From the NCBI GenBank assembly GCA_902834555.1, contig CADFJN010000012.1, positions 25,142 through 89,141 on the forward strand: DNA of 64,000 nt, given 5' to 3'. The notes below the pieces were generated by a model. The model was not told the DNA's origin, ran no database searches, and worked only from the letters and a program-made list of their open reading frames with translations. Of the stretch, positions 25,079 to 32,157 are shown piece by piece. The stretch's first letter is position 1. Every line of letters begins with the position of its first letter. The DNA comes from Atopobiaceae bacterium. Its GTDB lineage: Bacteria > Actinomycetota > Coriobacteriia > Coriobacteriales > Atopobiaceae. A program made the translations under genes and the position numbers.

Positions 25079-27014
25079 TGTCGCCCTGAACCCCCGTCCC
25101 AAACGCACCAGCCGCGGTAATGTCCTTGCCCTCCTGCTTTGCGAGAATCTCGCCGAGGATGTACTCGCCCGCGGCCTCGCCGCCGTGGCCAAGGTTGTAG
25201 ATGAAGCCGTCACGAATCTGGCGAATCCTGTCGTTCCAGGACGAGGAGTTCGTGACCATGTCGTCGATGACGTCCTCGAGCTCGGAGAGGTCCTTGGGGT
25301 CAAGCGAGCGGCCAATCTGGTTGCGCAGCGTGATGTCGGTGGGCGTAATGCCAACCTGCTCGTAGTCCGGGTTGATGACCTTCATGGGGGTGTCGATGAA
25401 GAGCGACGGCTTGAGCGTGGTGAACGAGAACTCCTCGGCAATCGTCGACCAGTCGGTAATCAGCACATCGGACTCGAGGATGGAGCCGTGGCCGGAGAAG
25501 TCCGCCTCGATCGTGAGCTCGTCGGAGCTCACCTTGGAGTAGCGTTCGACAAGCGCCTCCCAGCGAGGCCGGTAGCGCTTCACGTACTCGGGGTGGGGAC
25601 GAAGAATCACGTGGTAGCCGTGGCCAAGCAGGCGGCTGAGCATGTCGTCGATGCAGGTGTCGAGGATGTTGTCCGTGTTCCACGAGGGCGCGATGAGGAT
25701 GATGGGGCGCTCGTGCTTCTCGTGAGGCATCTTCTCGTAGTCTGCCATCTCGCGGTCGAGAAGGTCGTAGCCAATCTCGGGGACCTTCTTCTTCTGCGTG
25801 TGATAGGCCTTCTCCATGGCGCGGATCTCTGCCTTCTGGTGAGGGCCAACGCACATTATGGTGTCGTAGTTGTCGTACTCCTGCTTTGTGCCCGTCATGT
25901 GCATCGAAGTCATGTGGTGGCACATGTAGATGTACTCGATGTCCTTGCGGATGTAGGAGCGCTTGATGTAGTACACGTCGAGCGCGCCAAGCGAGGTCAC
26001 CACCACGTCGGCGTCCATCTTCATCATGAGGGTGATGAGGCGCTTCTGGTCGAGGAAGTACGGGATGAGGCGCGGTTCGCGCTTGGCGATGTCAAAGACC
26101 TGGTCGTTGGGGTCGCTCGTAAGGTAGTGGATGCGCACGTCGGAGTTGTTGAGCAGCCACTCTATGGCGCCCTGGAAGTACTTGTAGAAGCCCGAGCTCT
26201 CGGAGTAGAACACCAGGTGCTTGCCGTCCACCTTGAAGAAGCGCTTGTAGTCCGCCTTGGCGCGGCGGGCCAGCGGGTCTGGCTGGTACCACTTGCGATC
26301 GCCCTTGGTGGCCTCCTCGATGGCGTTGAACTCGTCGCGTGCGGCATTGAGGTCCTCGTAGTCGATGTAGTCGCGCGGCTTCACAATCACGTTGCACAGC
26401 GCCTGCACCGCAATGGAGAGAAGGTTGGAGCACACCCAGTAGAAGGCCATGCCGCACACCACGTAGAAGCCCAGGAAGAGCGAAAGGGCGATGGAGAGGC
26501 CATTGGTCATGTTCTTCTCGGCACGGGACTGCTCGCGCTGCAGAGGGTTGATGCGGTTGGAGGCCCAGCCCATGATCACAGCCGAGAGGCCCGCGAACAG
26601 TGGCATGATGAGCGACGCGCCGCCGTTCTCGATGGGCACGAGGCCCAGAAACTCGGTGCCGGAGGCGCCGGAGTCCGTGATGGAGTGGATGACGTCGACC
26701 AGGCCAAAGAGGATGACCACCTGGATGGCCAGCGGGATGAGCGAGAGCAGGGCATGGTAGTGCTTCTCGTGATAGAGCTCGTTCTGCTTCTCCTCGATGG
26801 TCTCGCGGTCGCCATAGTAGCGGCACTTGATGCGGAATAGCTCGGGCATGAGCTGCACCATCACGATGCTGTTCTTCTGGCACCATACCGAGAGCGGCAT
26901 GAGGATGACCTTGGAGAACAGGGTGAAGAGAAAGATTGCCGCCCACCAGCTACCGGTGAGGTCGTAGGCCGGCTGCACGATAAGCGAGAAGAAATTCGCT
27001 AGCGCCTCGAACAT
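25068..27014 (-). CDS. Fusion of a YidC/Oxa1-like domain with a CDP-glycerol glycerophosphotransferase
   Basis: A 648-residue two-domain protein. Residues 1-240 or so resemble the YidC/Oxa1 membrane-insertase core: WWAAIFLFTLFSKVILMPLS, a charged PELFRIKCRYYGD hairpin, IPLAIQVVILFGLVDVIH and further membrane segments. Lys replaces the usual groove Arg. From about residue 265 the chain is a TagB/TagF-type glycerophosphotransferase. It contains APSWNTDN, ILRPHPEYVKRY and the diagnostic SDVLITDWSTIAEEFSF, and should polymerise glycerol phosphate from CDP-glycerol at the inner face of the membrane. GGGAG lies seven bases before the ATG. It heads an operon with three sulfatase-fold transferases, which points to an envelope glycerophosphate polymer. 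The fusion may anchor the enzyme or help move its product; neither is shown. Confidence 0.88.
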   Translation of the reverse strand: MFEALANFFSLIVQPAYDLTGSWWAAIFLFTLFSKVILMPLSVWCQKNSIVMVQLMPELFRIKCRYYGDRETIEEKQNELYHEKHYHALLSLIPLAIQVVILFGLVDVIHSITDSGASGTEFLGLVPIENGGASLIMPLFAGLSAVIMGWASNRINPLQREQSRAEKNMTNGLSIALSLFLGFYVVCGMAFYWVCSNLLSIAVQALCNVIVKPRDYIDYEDLNAARDEFNAIEEATKGDRKWYQPDPLARRAKADYKRFFKVDGKHLVFYSESSGFYKYFQGAIEWLLNNSDVRIHYLTSDPNDQVFDIAKREPRLIPYFLDQKRLITLMMKMDADVVVTSLGALDVYYIKRSYIRKDIEYIYMCHHMTSMHMTGTKQEYDNYDTIMCVGPHQKAEIRAMEKAYHTQKKKVPEIGYDLLDREMADYEKMPHEKHERPIILIAPSWNTDNILDTCIDDMLSRLLGHGYHVILRPHPEYVKRYRPRWEALVERYSKVSSDELTIEADFSGHGSILESDVLITDWSTIAEEFSFTTLKPSLFIDTPMKVINPDYEQVGITPTDITLRNQIGRSLDPKDLSELEDVIDDMVTNSSSWNDRIRQIRDGFIYNLGHGGEAAGEYILGEILAKQEGKDITAAGAFGTGVQGDNDD

Positions 27015-27183
27015 TATGCAACTCCCAGGGTTTTCAGCTGATATTGGGACCGTGCTACCTTACCACGCGAGAACGACACAATTGCCTTCTCCTAACATGC
27101 TCACGAACCTGCTATGCCGCACGACGCACCGCATGCGCTGCGTTATCCTCATGGCAGGTGGAGGCGCATCGAGAGGGGCACAC

Positions 27184-28416
27184 ATGGCTTTGGGCAATAC
27201 CGTGCTGGTAGGACAGTCTGGCGGACCAACCGCGGCGATCAACGCGAGCCTGGCGGGCGTGGTTGGCGCCGCGCGCGCAGCAGGCCTCCACACGCTGGGC
27301 ATGCGCTACGGCATCCAGGGACTTCTCGACGGCCGCACCGTGGACCTCGATGAGCGCCTAGCGGGCCCTGCCCAGCTCGAGCTTCTCTCGCACACGCCGT
27401 CGAGCTACCTGGGAAGCTGCCGATACAAGCTGCCGGACCCCTCCACAGACGAGACACCCTACCGCACGCTCTTCCAGCGCTTCTCCGAGCTTGGTGCCCG
27501 TGCGGTGCTCTACATTGGCGGCAACGACTCCATGGACACCATTGCCAAGCTCTCTCGCTACGGCGAGGCCATGGACTCTCGGATCCGCTTTGTGGGCGTG
27601 CCCAAGACCATCGACAACGACCTCATCCTCACCGACCACACGCCCGGTTACGGCAGCGCTGCCAAGTTCATTGCCGTCACCGTGGACGAGCTGGCATGCG
27701 ACGCCGACGTCTACGACCTCAAGAGCGTCACCTTTGTGGAAATCATGGGTCGAGATGCCGGCTGGCTTGCGGCGTCTGCAGCGCTTGCCGGTGAGGCAGG
27801 CGGCCACGCGCCCGACCTCGTGCTCCTTCCCGAGGTACCGCTTGACGAGCAAGTCCTCCTCCAGAGGCTCTCGGGGCTTCTCGCCGAGAAGAACACCGTG
27901 GTCGTTGCCGTAAGCGAGGGCGTTCGCACGGCAGACGGCACGCTCATCTGCGAGCGCGCAGGCTCCACGGCGCGCGTCGACGCCTTTGGGCACGCTGCAG
28001 CGCTCTCGGGCACGAGCCGCTACCTGGCAGACCTTGCCCACCGCGAGCTAGGATGCAAGACTCGTGCCGTCGAGCTGTGCACCACGCAGCGCTGCGCCGC
28101 CCACCTGGCAAGCCAGGCCGACCTCACCGAGGCGGCCGGCCTTGGCGCGCGAGGCGTGAACGCAGCACTAGACGGCGCCTCGGGCGTCATGAGTGCGCTC
28201 GCGCGCGTGTCCGATGCGCCGTACGAGGTGCGCTACGAGCTGGTTGACGTGAACCGTGTGGCAAACTCCGTGAAGGCCGTACCCGCGGAGATGATCCGCG
28301 AGGACGGCATGGGCGTGACCGAGGCGTACCTGCGCTACGCGCGTCCGCTCGTTGCCGGCGAGCCGTCACTCTCGTTTGTGGGCGGCGTGCCCGCACACGT
28401 GACATCGCTGGCGTAG
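27184..28416 (+). CDS. 6-phosphofructokinase, predicted pyrophosphate-dependent
   Basis: Phosphorylates fructose 6-phosphate. The 410-residue chain begins LVGQSGGPTAAINASLAG. The phosphoryl-donor region is GGNDS (residues 112-116) and the substrate region is PKTIDND (140-146). In the PFK family an Asp at the fourth GGxxS position and Lys before TIDND mark pyrophosphate users, whereas ATP enzymes usually have Gly at both. This supports PPi dependence, which would make the step reversible. The ATG at 27184 was chosen for GAGAGGGG upstream; the frame extends 56 codons further without a good site. It is divergent from the surface-polymer operon and converges on the alcohol dehydrogenase gene. Confidence 0.9.
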   Translation: MALGNTVLVGQSGGPTAAINASLAGVVGAARAAGLHTLGMRYGIQGLLDGRTVDLDERLAGPAQLELLSHTPSSYLGSCRYKLPDPSTDETPYRTLFQRFSELGARAVLYIGGNDSMDTIAKLSRYGEAMDSRIRFVGVPKTIDNDLILTDHTPGYGSAAKFIAVTVDELACDADVYDLKSVTFVEIMGRDAGWLAASAALAGEAGGHAPDLVLLPEVPLDEQVLLQRLSGLLAEKNTVVVAVSEGVRTADGTLICERAGSTARVDAFGHAAALSGTSRYLADLAHRELGCKTRAVELCTTQRCAAHLASQADLTEAAGLGARGVNAALDGASGVMSALARVSDAPYEVRYELVDVNRVANSVKAVPAEMIREDGMGVTEAYLRYARPLVAGEPSLSFVGGVPAHVTSLA

Positions 28417-28427
28417 CAACAAGAGCA

Positions 28428-28452
28428 CCCCTCTCGACCGAGTCGAGAGGGG
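28428..28452. terminator. Hairpin between convergent genes
   Basis: A perfect 11-bp stem, CCCCTCTCGAC (28428-28438) and GTCGAGAGGGG (28442-28452), with a three-base loop. It sits between two gene ends; neither strand has a strong T-tract, so termination is likely but not typical. Confidence 0.6.
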
Positions 28453-28486
28453 CGCATTGGCGGACAGGCGGGTCGCGCGGATGGTG

Positions 28487-29647
28487 CTAGAGTGCCACGC
28501 GGTAGATCTCCACGATGTCGTCGGCCGTGAGGGGCACGAAGCTACCCTTGCTGCCAGCGGCGGCCTTCTCGGCCATCACACGGAAGTTCTTCTCGTCATC
28601 GATGCCAACGGCACGCAGGTTGGCCGGCATGCCCATGGTCACAAAGAAGAACTCGCGAGTCTTGGCGATGGCGTCGCGTGCCACGGACATGTCGTCGGTG
28701 CCCTGCAGGCCCCAGACGTTGCGGCCGTACGTCGCGAACATGGGCGCGGTCTTGACAGAGAGCACGTGCTCCATCCACGCGGGCGTGAGGATGGCCAGAC
28801 CCTCGCCGTGGGTGATGTCATAGAAGGCAGAGAGCTCGTGCTCCATGGGGTGCACGCACCAGGCGTTGGCGGCACCAGCGTTGACCAGGCCGTTAATCGC
28901 GTGCGAGGCAGCCCACATGAGGTTGGCTCGGGCATCGTAGTTATCCGGCTCCTCAAGCGCGATGGGCCCGTAGTGAATCATGGTGCGGAGAAGCCCCTCG
29001 GCCATGCGCTGCTGGACATAGGCGCCCGGCTCCATGGTGAAGTAGTTCTCGAAGGTGTGGCTCATCATGTCGGCCGTGCCGGCAGCGGTCTGGCGACGCG
29101 AGACGGTGAAGGTGTAGGTGGGGTCGAGCACGGACATGGTGGGCTTTAGGCACTCGGCGGCGGTGCCCCACTTCTCGTTCTTGGTCATGTCCGATATCAC
29201 GGCGAACGGGTCCATCTCCGAGCCGGTCGCGGAGAGCGTGAGCACCGAGAAGATGGGAAGCGCGGCGGTGATCTTCTCGGGATGAATCACCAGGTCCCAG
29301 GGGTCACCGTCATAGCGGGCGCCGGCCGCGACAACCTTGGCGCAGTCGATCGTGGAGCCACCGCCGATGGCAAGGACCATGTCGACGCCCTTGGCCTTGC
29401 AGGTCTCCACGCCGCGGCGAACGGTCTCGATGCGAGGGTTGGGCTCCACGCCCGAGAGCTCCTCGACCTCCACGCCGGCCTGGCCGAGGATGCGCAGGGC
29501 CTCATCGTAGATGCCGTTGCGCTTGATTGAGCCGCCGCCATAGCAGAGCAGGGCCTTCTTGCCATACTGGGCAAGCTCAGACAGGTGCGAGATCTGGCCC
29601 TTGCCAAAGTGGATGGTGGTGGGGACATGGAACGTGAAGTTGTACAT
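28487..29647 (-). CDS. Iron-containing alcohol dehydrogenase (YqhD/BDH type)
   Basis: Reduces aldehydes to alcohols with NAD(P)H in the cytoplasm. The 386-residue chain has the group III dehydrogenase features: LAIGGGSTIDCAKV for the nucleotide, TLSATGSEMDPFAVI, and metal-ligand segments ending in HPMEHELSAFYDITHGEGLAIL, which supplies the histidines. It is closest in layout to butanol dehydrogenase BdhA/YqhD. Likely roles are fermentation end-product formation or aldehyde detoxification. The ATG at 29647 has AAGGGAA upstream; frames beyond it run into the repeat-rich gap. It is monocistronic. Confidence 0.93.
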   Translation of the reverse strand: MYNFTFHVPTTIHFGKGQISHLSELAQYGKKALLCYGGGSIKRNGIYDEALRILGQAGVEVEELSGVEPNPRIETVRRGVETCKAKGVDMVLAIGGGSTIDCAKVVAAGARYDGDPWDLVIHPEKITAALPIFSVLTLSATGSEMDPFAVISDMTKNEKWGTAAECLKPTMSVLDPTYTFTVSRRQTAAGTADMMSHTFENYFTMEPGAYVQQRMAEGLLRTMIHYGPIALEEPDNYDARANLMWAASHAINGLVNAGAANAWCVHPMEHELSAFYDITHGEGLAILTPAWMEHVLSVKTAPMFATYGRNVWGLQGTDDMSVARDAIAKTREFFFVTMGMPANLRAVGIDDEKNFRVMAEKAAAGSKGSFVPLTADDIVEIYRVAL

Positions 29648-29737
29648 GCTGTTTCCCTTCTCGTGCCGGTAGGCGCCCGACCGCAGGCGCCGCGTTGGTC
29701 CCATGGTAGCGCGTGCGGAAGGACTGCCGTGGTTAGC

Positions 29738-29833
29738 GCCTCTCGCTGCCGGCTGGCTCGTTCCCTCTCGCCTCTCGCTGACGGCTGGCCCGTTCCTTCT
29801 CGCCTCTCGCTGACGGCTGGCCCGTTCCCTCCC
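29738..29833. repeat. 32-bp tandem repeat, three units
   Basis: Units begin at 29738, 29770 and 29802 and read GCCTCTCGCTG, C/A, CGGCTGGC, T/C, CGTTCC and so on. Only a few bases differ. It is upstream of the alcohol dehydrogenase and not part of any supported frame. Confidence 0.85.
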
Positions 29834-29850
29834 CCGTCCCTCGGATGCCG

Positions 29851-29929
29851 AATTATTGCGCGAAATTGTTTGATATTTGCTTCTCAACTGGGATAACATC
29901 ATCTCTGCCAGAAATATCGCGCAATAATT
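29851..29929. repeat. Left copy of a 79-bp inverted-repeat element
   Basis: Perfect 13-bp ends, AATTATTGCGCGA (29851-29863) and TCGCGCAATAATT (29917-29929), enclose a smaller CTGG...CCAG pair. The right half (CTTCTCAACTGGGA ... GCCAGAAATATCG) is also found at 31254-31331, on the other side of the next gene and in the same orientation. With the 32-bp repeats this accounts for the gap 29648-29954. Confidence 0.85.
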
Positions 29930-29954
29930 GCCCTCAGTCAGGCTGGAGATGCCC

Positions 29955-31172
29955 ATGCGCCTCACGCTCGATCGCCTTAGTGCACTTGCAGCCATCAGAT
30001 CCATCCGTTGTGGTACGGCTCCCGATGTGCAAAGTGGCCTCGCATCGCTGAGAAGAACCGGCATCGCCGCCCCGGAACTCCCAGAGGGCAGGAAGCGGTG
30101 GAGTGCAAGCTGCATCGACCTCTCCGAGCTGGGGTTAGTGCGTGACACGCGAGGAAGCCACCCTATTGAGATTGCTGTACCAAGCGAGCGCGACCGAATC
30201 CGCTCCAAGGCCTTCTCGTCAATCCTTCACACCGCCCCGCTTCCAAAGGGCGCATTCATAGACGCTGGGCAGGGCTTTCGCATTGCCTCGCCCGAGCTCG
30301 TCTTTGTAGAGATGGGTGCCGTGATGCAGCCAGAAATCCAGGCACTTCTCGGCTACGAGCTCACGGGAAGCTTCTCACGAAACCCCTCAGACCCTCGCGG
30401 AGGCACCGTTGCCTACGGCATTCCCCCTGCAACAAGTGTCGAGAAAATCGAGAAGTTCCTCTCGCAGTGCGAGGGTAATGCAGGCGTTGCCCAATCAAGG
30501 CAGGTCATTGAGTATGTAGCCAATAACGCTTGGTCTCCCGCTGAAGCGGTTATCGCTGCCCTTATGGCCCTGCCGCTGGAGTACCTTGGGTACGGTATGG
30601 GGCGCTTGGTGCTCAACAACCGCCAAACCGCAGCGGACGAGCTGGCCCGCGCTGGAGCGCACAGCTCACGCGTGCCGGACATCCTTGTTCCCGGAACATG
30701 CGTGGGCATCAACTACGACAGCTTCTACCACCTTGACCTGGACAGCGTCATCGAGGCGGCGCGCGCGTGCGCCCTGGCTCCAAATGACGAGGCGGCGGCG
30801 GTCACCCTTGAGAATGCACGGAGGTCGGTGCGGGATAAGGTCCTTGATGACCTGCGCCGAAACAGAGAACTGGCTGCTCAGGGGCTTGTGGTTCTACCGG
30901 CTACGAGTGAAGACCTCTACCGGAAGGGCGGGTTCGACGAGCTGATGCTCGAGGTGTTCCGCACAATCGAGCTGCTGTCTGGCAAGGACATGGCAGAAAG
31001 CCGGCGCGCGCTGGCATCGCACGCCGTCTGCGAGCGCAGGCAAACTCTCATCTGGTCGCTTCTCGCTTGGGAGCAAGGACGCAGCTATGCGCGCGAGCAG
31101 GTCGAACGCGAGCGGCGAGGGATCCTGAGGATTAAGAATCCCCAGATCATCGAGGTCGACATGGTTATTTAA
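29955..31172 (+). CDS. Putative nuclease-fold (DUF559-like) protein flanked by repeats
   Basis: A 405-residue protein that I recognise only loosely. The C-terminal half has a pattern like small restriction-endonuclease-fold domains. It reads VPGTCVGINYDSFYHLD, where relatives usually have IEYDS or IEVDG, and then DDLRRNRELAAQGLVVLPATSEDLY, matching the usual D-x(n)-R-N-x-x-L-x-x-x-G block. Here Asn replaces the common Glu before YDS. The N-terminal half contains ILHTAPLPKGAFIDAGQGFRIASPELVFVEM in separate pieces, a layout seen in AbiEi-like proteins. The function is not established. The ATG at 29955 has GGAG six bases upstream. Two copies of one repeat element bracket the gene, suggesting it is part of a mobile or recently rearranged unit. 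Confidence 0.6.
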   Translation: MRLTLDRLSALAAIRSIRCGTAPDVQSGLASLRRTGIAAPELPEGRKRWSASCIDLSELGLVRDTRGSHPIEIAVPSERDRIRSKAFSSILHTAPLPKGAFIDAGQGFRIASPELVFVEMGAVMQPEIQALLGYELTGSFSRNPSDPRGGTVAYGIPPATSVEKIEKFLSQCEGNAGVAQSRQVIEYVANNAWSPAEAVIAALMALPLEYLGYGMGRLVLNNRQTAADELARAGAHSSRVPDILVPGTCVGINYDSFYHLDLDSVIEAARACALAPNDEAAAVTLENARRSVRDKVLDDLRRNRELAAQGLVVLPATSEDLYRKGGFDELMLEVFRTIELLSGKDMAESRRALASHAVCERRQTLIWSLLAWEQGRSYAREQVERERRGILRIKNPQIIEVDMVI

Positions 31173-31253
31173 GGGCCGGCAGAAGCCCGGCTGCCGAGAG
31201 GGGCTTGGATACCTGGCGCCCTTGGAAGCCACGGACGGTGATATGGCGTTGCG

Positions 31254-31331
31254 ATTATTGCGCGTTTTTCCGAGATGATTCTTCTATTAACTGGGAATAT
31301 ACAATTCCCGCCAGAAATATCGTTCAATAAT
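31254..31331. repeat. Right copy of the 79-bp inverted-repeat element
   Basis: The outer ends ATTATTGCGCG (31254-31264) and CGTTCAATAAT (31321-31331) match with two mismatches. The inner pair CTGGGAA...TTCCCGCCAG (31291-31314) is stronger than in the left copy. Alignment with 29851-29929 is clear in the right half and weak in the middle left. Confidence 0.8.
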
Positions 31332-31346
31332 TAAGCGCTGAGAGAC

Positions 31347-31374
31347 CCTTTGCATTGGCGCCTTTGCATTGGCG
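31347..31374. repeat. 14-bp perfect tandem duplication
   Basis: CCTTTGCATTGGCG occurs twice in a row. The rest of the 31173-31535 gap holds only the repeat element and a candidate promoter. Confidence 0.8.
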
Positions 31375-31485
31375 GCAAGTCCTCTTTGTAACGCAGCAGG
31401 TTGCCGTTCTCGGCATGCGCCCGCAGCACGCATTACGCTCGCGGGGTCGTTCGGGCAAGCGGGCATGAATGCCGCGCACGTTGCG

Positions 31486-31491
31486 TAGACT
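31486..31491 (+). promoter_or_regulatory. Candidate -10 box for the SIS protein gene
   Basis: TAGACT lies 44 bp upstream of the ATG at 31536, in the same relation to its gene as the TAGACT boxes before icd and the DUF3810-like gene. Confidence 0.35.
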
Positions 31492-31535
31492 GTTCTCATC
31501 CGTACAGATTGGCGACCCGGTGAGCGGGAGGCAGC

Positions 31536-32150
31536 ATGAGCGAGATTGGCTTCCATATCAAGGAGGCAGGCGAGCTCTCGGACGACGAGTTCAATGCCCT
31601 GCGCCGTCACTACCTTGTCTACGCATGGGCCGAGAGGGACGAGCACCGCAACCTGCATCGCGACCTTGACGCCATATACACCGAGATAGACGGGCTTGTC
31701 GCCAGAGGTGGGCTACTGCCAATCGTGAACTCGCTCAACACGTGCGGGCGTATCGTGATCTTCTCGACGGAGTCTTCCACGCTGGCGCTACGCGAGTTTC
31801 AGCAGGCCATGCTTGTGGAGGACAAGACCGTCCACCTGGTGCCCGAGGACTCTCCCAGCACCGCGAAGCTTGACACCCTCACCCCCAACGACCTGCTCAT
31901 TGTTGTGACCACGTCGAATGGCTTCGCCCGCAGGCAGCGTGCGGTCATCGAGCGGTGCCACGCCTACAAGGTCATTGTGACGGCAAGCGAGGACCCGGCG
32001 CTGCACGCAATTTTCGATGACGTGCTGGCCTTTGGAAAGGACGCGAGCGAGGGTTCCTCGCTCCACCGGATCTACGCGACCTTTGGGGTCACGTACTTCT
32101 TCGACCGGCTGTTTGCCCAGTACGCGCGGGCGTTCGACCCACTGCTGTAG
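31536..32150 (+). CDS. Orphan SIS-domain protein (RpiR-like without HTH)
   Basis: A 204-residue cytoplasmic protein. After an N-terminal helical stretch it has a sugar-isomerase (SIS) fold pattern: GRIVIFSTESSTLALREFQQAM, then NDLLIVVTTSNGF, then YKVIVTASEDPALHAIFDDVLAFG. This is the layout of the sugar-phosphate sensor domain of RpiR regulators, but the helix-turn-helix domain that normally precedes it is absent. The start is firm (GGGAGG seven bases upstream of ATG), so the gene is not simply mis-started. It may be a sugar-phosphate isomerase-like protein or a regulator that lost DNA binding. It converges on the gene with the H1-like tail. Confidence 0.7.
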   Translation: MSEIGFHIKEAGELSDDEFNALRRHYLVYAWAERDEHRNLHRDLDAIYTEIDGLVARGGLLPIVNSLNTCGRIVIFSTESSTLALREFQQAMLVEDKTVHLVPEDSPSTAKLDTLTPNDLLIVVTTSNGFARRQRAVIERCHAYKVIVTASEDPALHAIFDDVLAFGKDASEGSSLHRIYATFGVTYFFDRLFAQYARAFDPLL

Positions 32151-32157
32151 TCGCTAC

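Noticed and set aside
24927..26840. 637-codon frame opposite the YidC/TagF-like gene
   Set aside because: Composition is that of an antisense shadow; the minus strand carries clear glycerophosphotransferase motifs.
29738..29833. CRISPR-like array
   Set aside because: The 32-bp units abut each other with no spacers.
28487..30208. Alcohol dehydrogenase frame extended to 573 codons
   Set aside because: The extra 187 codons are translated tandem repeats and an inverted-repeat element; the ATG at 29647 gives the family length.
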